A DNA stretch of 64,000 bases from Halobacterium noricense (GCF_021233435.1 NZ_CP089468.1:2046001-2110000); one strand, 5' to 3'; shown: positions 7,698 to 16,205, counted from the stretch's first letter. The notes: generated from the sequence alone by a model not told the origin. Made by a program: numbers and translations.

Positions 7698-9155
7698 ATG
7701 AGCGCGGACCACGCCGACCAGACCGGCGAACTCGGACTGCTCGCCGCGACCGCCATCGGCGCCGGCACGATGATCGCCGCCGGCGTGTTCGTGCTCTCCG
7801 GGCTGGCCGTCGCGAACGTCGGCGCGGTCGCGGTCGTCGCGTTCGTGCTCGCGGCGCTGGTCGGCTCCGTCACCGCGCTGGCGTACGCCGAGTTCGCCAC
7901 CGTCTACCCCGAGAACGGCGGCGCGTACACGTACGTCTCCCACGCCCTCGAAGGCGAGTGGCCGTACCTCGTCGGCTGGGCGATGAGTCTCGGCTACCCC
8001 GCCAGCGCGGCGTTCTACATGGTGAGCTTCTCCCGGTGGACCGAGCGATTCCTCTACGGCATCTTCGGCGTCCCCGCGTGGCTGCCCGGCTGGACGCTCG
8101 GGCTCGCGGTGTTCGTCGGCATCGTCGCGCTGAACGTCCTCGGCACGAAGGAGACCGGCGTCTTCCAAATCGCCGTCACGGTTCTCAAGGTCGCGCTCAT
8201 CGTGGTGTTCCTCTACGGCGGCCTGCGAGCGTGGCAGACCGACGTGGTCGTCGCCTCGTTCGCCGACCACGCCACCGCGTTCGGGGAGACGCTGTCGACG
8301 GCCGCGCTCGTGTTCATCACGTTCTTCGGGTTCGAGGCAATCGCCACCAACGCCGGCGAAATCCGGGACCCCGAGCGGACCGTCCCGCGCGCCATCTTCC
8401 TCAGCATCGGCATCGTCGTCACGCTGTACGTGCTCGTCGTGCTGTCGGTCGTGCTCGCCGTCAACGACGCCGCGTTCGTGGAGTTCCTCGTCGCGAACAC
8501 GGACCTGGCGGCCGCCGCAAACGTGCGCGCGTTCCTCGCCGCCAACGGCGACCTCGTGATGGGACAGGCCGCGTGGTACTTCCTCGGCCGCATCGGGTTC
8601 TACGTCGTCGTCGCGGGCGCGCTGTTCTCGATGGTCTCCGCGACGAACGCCACCGTCATGGCGGGCTCGCGCGTCGAGCAAGCGATGGCGCGCCGCGACC
8701 AACTCCCCGGCGGGCTCGCAGACCGTCACCACCGCTTCGGCACGCCGTACCGCGCGGTCCTGCTCACGGGCGCGTTCGGTGCCGTGTTCTTCCTCGCGTT
8801 CGGCGTCCTGTTCGCCCAGTCGTCGCCGCTGCCCGCCGGCGCACCGCTGGTCGGTGCGCTCGGCGTCGAGGCGCTCGCGCACTTCGCGGACTTCATGCTG
8901 CTCGCCGGGCTGGTCGGTGTCAACGTCGCCCTCGTCTACTCGCGGCGCAAACGGCCGGACGTCGAGCGGCGCTTCCGCGTGCCGCTGGTGCCGTGGCTCC
9001 CGGCGATCGGCGCACTCAGTACGCTCGTGCTCCTCGTGAACGTCCGCGTCGAGAGCCTCGTGCTCGGCGTGCTCGCGGTCGCCGTCGGCGTCGTACTCCA
9101 GCAACTCGGCGTGACGAAGGGGAAACAGCGTAGCGAGCACCGCGGCTACGAGTGA
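7698..9155 (+). CDS. APC-family amino acid/polyamine permease
   Basis: A 485-residue membrane protein with about 12 hydrophobic segments. The first helix carries the APC signature 'GAGTMIAAGVFVLSGLA' (residues about 22-38), where the unwound Gly-rich segment binds the substrate's alpha-amino and carboxyl groups. The later 'FFGFEAIATNAGEIRDPERTVPRAI' fits the same superfamily. There is no C-terminal UspA or TrkA_C fusion, unlike many haloarchaeal relatives. Its partner may be the KTN protein just upstream. Substrate unknown. Confidence 0.92.
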   Translation: MSADHADQTGELGLLAATAIGAGTMIAAGVFVLSGLAVANVGAVAVVAFVLAALVGSVTALAYAEFATVYPENGGAYTYVSHALEGEWPYLVGWAMSLGYPASAAFYMVSFSRWTERFLYGIFGVPAWLPGWTLGLAVFVGIVALNVLGTKETGVFQIAVTVLKVALIVVFLYGGLRAWQTDVVVASFADHATAFGETLSTAALVFITFFGFEAIATNAGEIRDPERTVPRAIFLSIGIVVTLYVLVVLSVVLAVNDAAFVEFLVANTDLAAAANVRAFLAANGDLVMGQAAWYFLGRIGFYVVVAGALFSMVSATNATVMAGSRVEQAMARRDQLPGGLADRHHRFGTPYRAVLLTGAFGAVFFLAFGVLFAQSSPLPAGAPLVGALGVEALAHFADFMLLAGLVGVNVALVYSRRKRPDVERRFRVPLVPWLPAIGALSTLVLLVNVRVESLVLGVLAVAVGVVLQQLGVTKGKQRSEHRGYE

Positions 9156-9192
9156 GGCGTCGCGGAAAAGACGGCAGTAGAGACGGCCGGAG

Positions 9193-9675
9193 TTAGTGGT
9201 CGCCGGCGTCTTCGTAGACCCACGTCGCCGCGTCGAGTTCGTAGTCGACGAGTTCGTCCTCGTCGAAGAACAGCGCGATTTCGCGCTCGTTCGCGCCGGG
9301 GTCTTCGTGGTCGCTGCCGTGGATGATGTTCTGCCCGAGGTCGTTACCGTAGTCACCGCGGATGGTGCCCGGGGCCGCTTCCTGCGGGTCCGTGGCACCC
9401 ATCATGCGACGGACCTGGCGGGTGGCGTCCGCGCCCTCCCAGACCATCGCGAACACGGGGCCCGAGGTGATGAACTCCACGAGACCCTCGAAGAACGGCT
9501 TCCCTTCGTGTTCGCCGTAGTGCTCGTGGGCGAGCTCCTCGCTAATCTGCATGAATTTCCCGCCAACCATCTTCAGGCCCTTGGCTTCGAGCCGCGAGAC
9601 GACGTCGCCGATGAGGCTGCGCTGGACGCCGTCGGGCTTGACCATCACGAAGGTTCGCTCGTCGTGGTGGCTCAT
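9193..9675 (-). CDS. ndk: Nucleoside diphosphate kinase
   Basis: A 160-residue enzyme that transfers the gamma-phosphate of ATP to other nucleoside diphosphates through a phospho-histidine. The active site 'NIIHGSDH' is visible with catalytic H119, along with the N-terminal '[16 protein letters not shown]' strand-helix. It differs from bacterial Ndk by the acidic additions usual in halophiles. It is the last gene of the minus-strand set L7Ae-S28e-L24e-Ndk and starts one base after the L24e stop. Confidence 0.97.
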   Translation of the reverse strand: MSHHDERTFVMVKPDGVQRSLIGDVVSRLEAKGLKMVGGKFMQISEELAHEHYGEHEGKPFFEGLVEFITSGPVFAMVWEGADATRQVRRMMGATDPQEAAPGTIRGDYGNDLGQNIIHGSDHEDPGANEREIALFFDEDELVDYELDAATWVYEDAGDH

Positions 9676-9861
9676 CTATTCTTCGACCTCTGCCTCTTCC
9701 TCGGTCCACTCGACGTCGCGCGGTTCGCGACCGAGGTCCGCGTTCTTCTCGCACTTCGCGGAGCAGAAGTGAGTTGTGCTGCCGTCGTTGTGGACGAACA
9801 TCGTCCCCGTACCGGGTTCGATGTCGTCGCCACAGTAGTCACAGGTGCGTGTCTGGACCAT
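9676..9861 (-). CDS. rpl24e: 50S ribosomal protein L24e
   Basis: A 61-residue zinc-ribbon ribosomal protein. The ligands are C7 and C10 in 'CDYCG' and C33 and C37 in 'FCSAKCEK'. The ATG at 9861 overlaps the S28e stop by one base (TAATG), so it is translated from the S28e message. An in-frame extension upstream to 9990 only reads through S28e in another frame and is rejected. Order S28e-L24e-Ndk is standard in archaea. Confidence 0.96.
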   Translation of the reverse strand: MVQTRTCDYCGDDIEPGTGTMFVHNDGSTTHFCSAKCEKNADLGREPRDVEWTEEEAEVEE

Positions 9862-10088
9862 TACCGACCACCGATGGAGTCCGCCTCGCGGGCCGTCTCC
9901 TTGAGCTGGAGGACGTCGCCCACGCGGACGGGACCGAGGACGTTTCGCGTGATGATGCGTCCCTGGTTGGAGCCCTCTTGAATGCGGCACTTCACCTGCA
10001 TCGCCTCGCCGTGCATCCCGGTCTTCCCGACGACCTCGATGACTTCGGCGGGCGTGGAGCCCTCTTCTTCAGTTTCCTCTGCACTCAT
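9861..10088 (-). CDS. rps28e: 30S ribosomal protein S28e
   Basis: A 75-residue OB-fold small-subunit protein. The core '[20 protein letters not shown]' and the C-terminal '[18 protein letters not shown]' are unmistakable. An acidic Glu-rich N-terminus (about 10 residues) is a halophilic addition. It lies 6 bases after L7Ae and overlaps L24e by one base. Confidence 0.97.
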   Translation of the reverse strand: MSAEETEEEGSTPAEVIEVVGKTGMHGEAMQVKCRIQEGSNQGRIITRNVLGPVRVGDVLQLKETAREADSIGGR

Positions 10089-10094
10089 GGGTGG

Positions 10095-10457
10095 TTACTG
10101 GAGGTCCTCGACTTTCGTCGCGATGTCCTCGACGTCGTCTTCGGCGTCGCCGGCGTCCACGACGGCCGCGGCGGCGCTTCCGACTTCGAGCCCGGCTGCG
10201 TTGCCGAGTTCGTCCTGCGTCTCGACGAACACGACCTGAATGCCCTTCTCTTCGGCGAGCTCGGGGAGGTGCATGACGATTTCTTCGGGGGAGACGTCCT
10301 CGGCGACGAACACGAGGTCCGCGTTGCCGCGTTCGACGGCTTTGGTCGTCTCGTTGGTACCCTTCTTGACTGTACCCGTGTCACGAGCCACTTCGAGCGC
10401 TTCGAGGGCTCGTTCCTGGAGGTCTGCTGGAACGTCGTAGTCTACGTACACTGGCAT
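10095..10457 (-). CDS. rpl7ae: 50S ribosomal protein L7Ae (kink-turn binding)
   Basis: A 120-residue RNA-binding protein. In archaea it is part of the ribosome, of C/D and H/ACA guide RNPs, and of RNase P, always binding kink-turns. '[20 protein letters not shown]' (about residues 31-50) is the RNA-contact segment. The ATG at 10457 is chosen over one 21 bases upstream because it gives the family N-terminus [10 protein letters not shown]. An unusually long leader appears to precede it. Archaeal L7Ae is known in some species to regulate its own mRNA through a leader kink-turn; here that is only a possibility. Confidence 0.97.
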   Translation of the reverse strand: MPVYVDYDVPADLQERALEALEVARDTGTVKKGTNETTKAVERGNADLVFVAEDVSPEEIVMHLPELAEEKGIQVVFVETQDELGNAAGLEVGSAAAAVVDAGDAEDDVEDIATKVEDLQ

Positions 10458-10473
10458 GTATTGTTCACCTAGT

Positions 10474-10546
10474 TCCACGGACGGGCTTGCGCTCCCCTGC
10501 CGGTGCGGAATCCCTGACGGCTAGGAGCATCATCGACCCCCGTGGA
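10474..10546 (-). promoter_or_regulatory. Possible structured leader of the L7Ae mRNA
   Basis: The nearest TATA-like box on the minus strand (GCTTTTAACTG, around 10572-10582) would start transcription near 10550, giving a leader of about 90 nt where most haloarchaeal mRNAs have none. Within it, TCCACGG (10540-10546, read on minus) pairs perfectly with CCGTGGA (10474-10480), enclosing a smaller GCTCC/GGAGC stem. I could not identify a convincing kink-turn. Confidence 0.35.
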
Positions 10547-10678
10547 CTGTATCCTACATCTGGGGGCCCCTCAGTTAAAAGCGCTTTCAAAGTGTATCGC
10601 CGTGCGAAGCCGGCGCAGGGCCGTCGCCGGGTCCCGCAGGACGAAACGCCCTTCCCGCGGCTCGCCGAAACACGACCG

Positions 10679-12913
10679 ATGGTCGTCGAGGCCGCGCGGA
10701 CGCTGTACGACGAGGCCCAGTCCGTGAACGAGCGCCGCGTACTCGTCCTCACGGGCGACCGCGAGGCGTGCCTGTCGGCAGCCGACCGCGTCCTCGACGC
10801 ACTCCCGATTCCGCTGACGGGGACGACGCTCGTCTCCACGCGCGACGCGCTCGCCTGCGAGCAGGTCGGCCCGCGGAACGCCGACGAACTCCTCGGCACG
10901 ACCCGGGACGCCGTCGTCTTCGGCGCACACGGGGAGTGCCGGCCGAACGCGCTCGGGCGCGTCGTCGGCGCCGTCGACGGCGGCGGCCTCCTGCTCGTGC
11001 TCGCACCGCCGCTGGACGAGTGGCCGGCGCGCCGCGACGCCTTCGACGAGGGGCTGGCGGTGCCGCCGTTCGACGTCGAGGACGTCGCCGGTCGCTTCCG
11101 TCACCGGCTCGTCGAGACGCTCCGAACGCACCCCGGCATCGCTATCTACGACGTCGACGCCGACACACTCGAACGTGATGGCCTGACCAAGCCCGCACCG
11201 CGAATCGCCGACTCGAAGCCCGAGCCGCCGGCCGACCGCGCGTTCCCCCGCGAGGCGTACGAAGCGTGTCTCACGGGCGACCAGATGGACGCGCTCGCGG
11301 CGTTCGAGGAACTTCGCGACCCGCCGGCTGCCGTCGTCGCGGAAGCCGACCGCGGCCGCGGGAAGTCCAGCACGGCCGGCCTCGCCGCCGCCTGTCTCGC
11401 CCGCGACGGCCTCGACGTCCTCGTCACCGCGCCGGGCCGCCGCAGCGCCAGCGAACTGTTCGCGAGGGCGCGCGAACTGCTCCGCGACTTCGACGCGCTG
11501 GTCGCTGCCGACGAGACAATCGAGACTGATTCGGGCGGCCGTATCCGGTTCGTGAAACCGCCCGAAGCCGCTGACTTGCCTGGGGACCCGGACGCCGTCT
11601 TCGCCGACGAAGCCGCCGCGATTCCGGTGCGCCTGCTCGAATCGCTGCTGGACTGCGAGCGCCTGGCGTTCACCACGACCGTCCACGGCTACGAGGGGGC
11701 GGGCCGCGGCTTCGACGTGCGCTTCCGCGACCGGCTCGCCGACACCGACCACGAGGTCACCGACGTGACGCTCGCGGAGCCGATTCGGTACGCGGCCGGC
11801 GACCCCGTCGAAGTCTGGGCGTTCCGCGCGCTCCTCCTCGACGCCCGGCCTGCCGTCGACCCGCTCGTCGAGGACGCGACCACGGAGAGCGTCACCTACG
11901 AGGCGCTCACTCCCGACGACCGCCTCGCGGACGAGAACCTGCTCCGGGAAGTGTTCGGCCTGCTCGTGTACGCCCACTACCGCACCGAACCGAACGATCT
12001 CGCGCGCCTGCTCGACGCCCCGAACCTCGCGGTTCGCGCGCTCGTCCACGACGGCCACGTCGTATCCGTCGCGCTGCTCGCACGCGAGGGGGGCCTCGAT
12101 TCGGACCTCCGCGCGGCCATGTACGAGGGCGAGCGCGTGAAGGGGAACATGATTCCGGACGTGCTCACCAGCCAGCTCCGCGACGAGGACGCCGCGATTC
12201 CCGTGGGCTACCGCGTGATGCGCATCGCCACACACCACGCCGCGCGCTCCCGCGGGCTGGGCTCGCGGCTGCTCGGCGAACTCCGCGCGGAGTCCGAGCG
12301 CGAGGCCGACTGGCTCGGGGTCGGCTACGGCGCGACGCCCGACCTGCTGTCGTTCTGGCGCGCGAACGGCTACTCGACGGTCCACCTCTCGACCACCCGC
12401 AACGACACCAGCGGCGAGTACTCCGCGGTGATGCTCGACCCGCTCTCCCAGTCCGGCGAGCGCCTCCACGACCGGCACGCCGGCTGGTTCGCGGACCGCA
12501 TCCCGGACGTGCTCGCGGACTCGCTGCGCGACCTCGACCCGGACGTCGCGCGCGCCGCGCTCCGCGCCTGCGAGGCCGACCAGACGCTGGCGCTCGCGGA
12601 CTCGTCGTGGCGCGTCGTCGCCGGTGCCGCCCACGGCCCCGGAATGTACAGCGTCGACCCCGCGCCGTTCCGCCGGCTCGCCCGCCACCACCTCGTCGCC
12701 GGCGACGCCGACCGCCTTGTGGCCCGCGAAGAGCGCCTGCTCGTCACGAAACTCCTGCAAGCGCGCCCGTGGGACGCCGTCGCCGACAGTCTCGACTTCC
12801 ATTCCACGAGTCAGGCGATGCGCGCGCTCGGCGACGCGCTCCGCCCGCTCGTCGACGCCTACGGGACGACGGCCGCACGCGCGGAACTCGCGCGCTTCGC
12901 CGACGAAGACTAA
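10679..12913 (+). CDS. tmcA: tRNA(Met) cytidine acetyltransferase TmcA
   Basis: A 744-residue RNA-modifying enzyme that makes N4-acetylcytidine in tRNA, and in several archaea in rRNA, using acetyl-CoA and ATP. It has an N-terminal DUF1726 domain, an RNA-helicase-like ATPase with Walker A 'ADRGRGKSST' at about residues 223-232, and a GNAT acetyltransferase domain with the acetyl-CoA loop 'ARSRGLGSRLLG' near residue 523, followed by the tRNA-binding C-terminus. The ATG at 10679 gives the usual start 'VVEAARTLYDEAQSVNERR'. An open frame reaches back to 10487, but its extra 64 residues are basic and non-family. Confidence 0.93.
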   Translation: MVVEAARTLYDEAQSVNERRVLVLTGDREACLSAADRVLDALPIPLTGTTLVSTRDALACEQVGPRNADELLGTTRDAVVFGAHGECRPNALGRVVGAVDGGGLLLVLAPPLDEWPARRDAFDEGLAVPPFDVEDVAGRFRHRLVETLRTHPGIAIYDVDADTLERDGLTKPAPRIADSKPEPPADRAFPREAYEACLTGDQMDALAAFEELRDPPAAVVAEADRGRGKSSTAGLAAACLARDGLDVLVTAPGRRSASELFARARELLRDFDALVAADETIETDSGGRIRFVKPPEAADLPGDPDAVFADEAAAIPVRLLESLLDCERLAFTTTVHGYEGAGRGFDVRFRDRLADTDHEVTDVTLAEPIRYAAGDPVEVWAFRALLLDARPAVDPLVEDATTESVTYEALTPDDRLADENLLREVFGLLVYAHYRTEPNDLARLLDAPNLAVRALVHDGHVVSVALLAREGGLDSDLRAAMYEGERVKGNMIPDVLTSQLRDEDAAIPVGYRVMRIATHHAARSRGLGSRLLGELRAESEREADWLGVGYGATPDLLSFWRANGYSTVHLSTTRNDTSGEYSAVMLDPLSQSGERLHDRHAGWFADRIPDVLADSLRDLDPDVARAALRACEADQTLALADSSWRVVAGAAHGPGMYSVDPAPFRRLARHHLVAGDADRLVAREERLLVTKLLQARPWDAVADSLDFHSTSQAMRALGDALRPLVDAYGTTAARAELARFADED

Positions 12914-12928
12914 CGACCCGCCGGCGTC

Positions 12929-13108
12929 GTGGGGAGCGTCCTCCCGCTGCTCCCGAGTGGCCTGCTCTCGCTGGCCGGTGTGCTCGTCTACTGGTGGACG
13001 ACCGGCGAGCCCGGATTTCTGTTGCTCGCCGTGCTCGCGTCCGCAGGAATACAGGTCGTGCTCACGACGACCGTGTTCGCGGTCGTCGCGTGGCTCCAGT
13101 TCGCCTAG
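12929..13108 (+). CDS. Small two-helix membrane protein after tmcA
   Basis: A 59-residue protein from a GTG at 12929 in the same frame as tmcA, beginning five codons after its stop. It is almost wholly hydrophobic, with two predicted membrane helices (about residues 4-21 and 29-56) joined by a short 'WWTTGEPG' turn. Codon use looks like that of its neighbours. The stop TAG shares the palindrome CTAG with the stop of gltX on the other strand. The GTG is inferred from position; no clear ribosome-binding site is present. Function unknown, but probably a real haloarchaeal small membrane protein. Confidence 0.7.
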   Translation: MGSVLPLLPSGLLSLAGVLVYWWTTGEPGFLLLAVLASAGIQVVLTTTVFAVVAWLQFA

Positions 13109-14910
13109 GGGTGCGCGTAGTACGCGACCGATTCGTCGGCGTCGTGGCGGTCACAGCGCGCGAACCCGACGCGCACGAACTGCACGACGTCGTCCGGGTC
13201 GACGTCTGCGAACCCGGGTTCGGCGTAGCCCGTGACGTCGCCGTCCATCGTCCGCAGGCGGACGCGAACGTTGTCGTCGGCGGGCACCCAGTGGACGACG
13301 TCGACGTGCTCCTCGCGGACGATGTCGATGTCCGCGTCGAGGAACTCGAAGCGCTCGCCGTCGTAGCGCACGGGGCCGTACCCCTTCAGCCAGACGCGCT
13401 CGCCGACCGCCGGCAGGTCGTCCCCCTCGATTAGCACGCCGTCCGCGACGGGGATGTCGCGTTCACCGCGGTCCTCGTGCTCGGGGTGGACGGGCGGGTT
13501 CGCGCTGTCCGGGCCGCCGTCGACGGGCACCTGGATGGCGGCGTACTCCTCGTCGGCGTCCTCGGCGCGCGCCGCGAAGTCGTCGCGAACGAGGAACTGG
13601 CGGGGGGCCTCGTCGTCGACGCGGTCGCGGTTGTTCGAGTAGATGGCGGACATCGAGAGGTCGACGTTGCTCGTGGACGTCCCCAACTCGACCATCGCGT
13701 CCACGATGGCTTCCCCGCGGATGCCGCGGCGCTGGACGCTCGGGAGCGTTGGCGCGCGCGGGTCGTCCCAGCCGTCGAGTTCGCCCGCGTCGATGAGTTC
13801 GCGGATGGTCGACGTTGACATCTTCACGTCGTAGGCGTCGACCTGCACGTGGCCCCAGTGGATGACCTCGGGGTACGTCCAGTCGAAGTAGTCGTAGACG
13901 AACTGCTGGCGCTTCGCGGAGTCCTGGAGGTCGATGCCGCGGATGATGTGCGTGACCCCGGTGAGGTGGTCGTCCACGCCGGACTGGAAGTCGAGCATCG
14001 GCCAGCAGCGGTACTGTTCGGCCTCATCGCGCGGGTGTGGGGTGTCGATGATGCGGAACGCCACCCAGTCGCGGAGCGCGGGGTTCTTGTGCTCGATGTC
14101 GGTCTTCACGCGGAGCACCATCTCGCCGGAGTCGTACTCACCATCGACCATCGCCTCGAACTCCTCGTGGACGGTGTCGGCGTCCTTCTCGCGGTGCGGG
14201 CACGCCTCCCCGTTGTTCTTCAGTTCGGAGAATTCGCCGGCGGGACAGCTACACGTGTACGCGCCGCCCAAATCGATGAGGTCGCGGGCGTGCTCGTAGT
14301 ACGTCTCCAGGCGGTCGCTGGCGCGGTACACTTCGGCGGGCTCGAAGCCCAGATACTCGATTTCCTCGAGAATCTCGTCGTACGCCCACAGCAGCGGGCG
14401 CTTGGTCTCGGGGTCGGTGTCGTCGAAGCGCACGATGAACTCGCCGTCGTACTCCTCGGCGTACGTCCCGATGACCGCGGGCATGCGGGCGTGGCCGATG
14501 TGCCACGGCCCGTTCGGGTTCGGCGCACACCGCATCCGAATCTCGTCGTAGTCGGCGGCGTCCTCGCGAGCCTGCGAGCGAGGGCTCGTGGAGCTCGGCT
14601 TCACGGCGTTCGGGAGGTCGGGCAGCACCTCGTCCTCGCCTTCGTCCTCTGCTTCGAGTTCCTCGACGCGCTCGGGCGCGAGCTCGGCGAGGCGCTCCCG
14701 CTTCCCGTCGCGGTCCATCGCGTTCACCTCGTCGATGACGGGCGCGATGATGCCGGGTATCTCGTCGCCGTGCTCCCGGAACTCCGGATTCTCGCCCATC
14801 AGCGGCCCCATGATAGCGCCGACCTGAGCGTCGCTGTCGTGTTTGAGCGCGTTGTACAGCGCCGCCGTCTCGGCTTCGCGGCGCACGCGCTCGGTGAGCT
14901 CGTCGTCCAT
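13105..14910 (-). CDS. gltX: Glutamyl-tRNA synthetase (archaeal, class I)
   Basis: A 601-residue enzyme that charges tRNA-Glu. In archaea it usually also charges tRNA-Gln, which GatDE then amidates. The HIGH motif is at residues 137-140 ('NPNGPWHIGHARM') and the KMSKS-like 'VKMSTSTI' starts at K363. The N-terminal about 100 residues are the helical archaeal extension. Residues about 104-123, just before the catalytic domain, read 'KPSSTSPRSQAREDAADYDE'. This looks longer than usual and is encoded by an inverted-repeat-rich stretch near 14560-14605. It is convergent with tmcA and its follower. Confidence 0.95.
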   Translation of the reverse strand: MDDELTERVRREAETAALYNALKHDSDAQVGAIMGPLMGENPEFREHGDEIPGIIAPVIDEVNAMDRDGKRERLAELAPERVEELEAEDEGEDEVLPDLPNAVKPSSTSPRSQAREDAADYDEIRMRCAPNPNGPWHIGHARMPAVIGTYAEEYDGEFIVRFDDTDPETKRPLLWAYDEILEEIEYLGFEPAEVYRASDRLETYYEHARDLIDLGGAYTCSCPAGEFSELKNNGEACPHREKDADTVHEEFEAMVDGEYDSGEMVLRVKTDIEHKNPALRDWVAFRIIDTPHPRDEAEQYRCWPMLDFQSGVDDHLTGVTHIIRGIDLQDSAKRQQFVYDYFDWTYPEVIHWGHVQVDAYDVKMSTSTIRELIDAGELDGWDDPRAPTLPSVQRRGIRGEAIVDAMVELGTSTSNVDLSMSAIYSNNRDRVDDEAPRQFLVRDDFAARAEDADEEYAAIQVPVDGGPDSANPPVHPEHEDRGERDIPVADGVLIEGDDLPAVGERVWLKGYGPVRYDGERFEFLDADIDIVREEHVDVVHWVPADDNVRVRLRTMDGDVTGYAEPGFADVDPDDVVQFVRVGFARCDRHDADESVAYYAHP

Positions 14911-15024
14911 TACGTGGCCGTTCGCCCGAGGCCGGCAAATCCGTTGGGATTCGCGCCGACGCGGGTCCGCCTCCGCGAGGCACGTGGGCCGTCGCGGTGA
15001 CGCGCTCCCGATGTGTTTATGCGT

Positions 15025-15038
15025 GGTTAGGTCGGCCT
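15025..15038. promoter_or_regulatory. DtxR/Idr-like iron box upstream of a TrxR-like gene
   Basis: A perfect palindrome TTAGG-TCGG-CCTAA sits 5-10 bases after a TATA-like GTTTAT (15013-15018), so it overlaps the expected transcription start. It fits the motif known for DtxR-family iron repressors, including the Halobacterium Idr proteins as I recall them. The nearest gene in the right direction is the flavoprotein at 15126. Confidence 0.55.
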
Positions 15039-15125
15039 AAAACACGTGCAACAGCGCGACCGAACTGGACTCCCGGCACGCGGCGCCGCCGTCGAACGAC
15101 GAGCCAGCGCCAGCGGGGACGACGC

Positions 15126-16031
15126 ATGACTTCGTCCGACACCAGCGACGCGGCCGCGGAGTGGGACGTCGCCGTCGTCGGCGGCGGGCCGGCGGGCTGC
15201 TCAGCTGGCGTCTTCGCCGCCCGCGAGGGCCTCGACACGGTCGTCTTCGACTGCGGGCGCTCGTCGCTCCAGCAGTGCGCACACTTGGAGAACTACCTCG
15301 GGTTCCCCGCGGGCATCGACGTCGAGACGTTCTACGCGCTCGCCCACGACCACGCCGAAGAAGCGGGCTGTGAACTCGTCCCCGAATTCGTCGAATCGGT
15401 CGCGCACGCCGACGACGGCGGCTTCATTCTCGAGCCGCAGTCCGGCGAACCCGTGCGAGCGACTCGCGTCGTCGCTGCCACTCGCTACGACGCCGACTAT
15501 CTCCAGCCGCTGGACGCGGACGGCGAGATGTACGAAACCCACGAGCACGGCGGCGAGGAACAGGAGTACTTCGACCGAACCTACGCCGACGACGACGGCC
15601 GAACGCCGATTGACGGCCTCTACGTCGCCTCACCAGTAGAGGAGTGGTCGACGCAGGCCATCGCGGCAGCGGGCTTCGGCGCGCTCGTCGGCCGCCACGT
15701 CGTCGGAGACGCGCGCCGCGAACAGGGGTATCCCGAGGGACTGGCCGAGCGCGTCGACTGGCTCCGACAGGAGCGCGCTCGCGACGAGGAGTGGGCCGAC
15801 CCCGACCGCTGGCGCGAGTACTTCGACGAACACGTCCCGGAGGACCACGACCTCGCGGACGACGAACTAATCGAACTCCGTGAGGCGGAGGTCGACGACC
15901 GCCTCGGCAGGTACGTCGACGACGAAGAAATCGACCGCCGCCGGCAGGAAGCCCACGACCGAATCCTCGAACACCTCGACGACGACCGCATCCGCGCCTA
16001 CCTCGACCGGGCGGACGACGACGCTCCGTAG
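15126..16031 (+). CDS. Thioredoxin-reductase-like flavoprotein lacking CxxC and NADPH domain
   Basis: A 301-residue protein with an FAD-binding Rossmann motif 'VAVVGGGPAGCSAGVFAARE' (residues 15-34) and the TrxR-like 'HLENYLGFPAGI'. The disulfide CxxC and the second (NADPH) Rossmann motif are missing. The chain passes from the FAD-domain strand 'ATRVVAATRYDAD' almost directly to 'IDGLYVASPVEEWSTQAIAAAGFGA'. The last about 100 residues form an acidic helical extension not found in the shorter relative at 38.7 kb. The ATG at 15126 fits the FAD domain; upstream residues would be basic and unrelated. The iron-box-like palindrome suggests iron control. Confidence 0.8.
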   Translation: MTSSDTSDAAAEWDVAVVGGGPAGCSAGVFAAREGLDTVVFDCGRSSLQQCAHLENYLGFPAGIDVETFYALAHDHAEEAGCELVPEFVESVAHADDGGFILEPQSGEPVRATRVVAATRYDADYLQPLDADGEMYETHEHGGEEQEYFDRTYADDDGRTPIDGLYVASPVEEWSTQAIAAAGFGALVGRHVVGDARREQGYPEGLAERVDWLRQERARDEEWADPDRWREYFDEHVPEDHDLADDELIELREAEVDDRLGRYVDDEEIDRRRQEAHDRILEHLDDDRIRAYLDRADDDAP

Positions 16032-16056
16032 CGGCGGCTGTTTGAAGAGTTAGCAT

Positions 16057-16199
16057 ACGCGCGGCGAAGCCGCGCGTTTCACTGCCGGAGCGGGGCGGAG
16101 CCCCGCGGAGGCAGGCCTTTTTAGCGTAGATTTTTTGCGCGAGAGGTTCCCGCAGCGAGCGGCCGGTGGCCGCGAGCGAGGAAACCCGAGCGCAAAAAA
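16057..16199. repeat. Triloop hairpin array and bidirectional terminator region
   Basis: Between two convergent genes lie hairpins with perfect arms and 3-nt loops: 9-bp arms around GAA (16057-16077), 7-bp arms around GGA (16090-16106), and 5-bp arms around GGT (16160-16172). An outer 10-bp repeat, TTTTTTGCGC at 16131-16140 with GCGCAAAAAA at 16190-16199, puts a T-run after each gene on its own strand. That should act as a terminator in both directions. Confidence 0.65.
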
Positions 16200-16205
16200 G
16201 GTACC

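Noticed and set aside
6768-9398. Minus-strand open frame of 876 codons antisense to metE2, trkA and the APC permease
   Set aside because: It is Arg/Ala/Asp/His-rich with no domain, and reads the complement of three well-supported genes. G+C-rich haloarchaeal DNA commonly has long antisense open frames.
10487-10678. N-terminal extension of TmcA by 64 residues
   Set aside because: The extra residues are basic, unlike the acidic family N-terminus, and lie over the L7Ae/TmcA promoter region.
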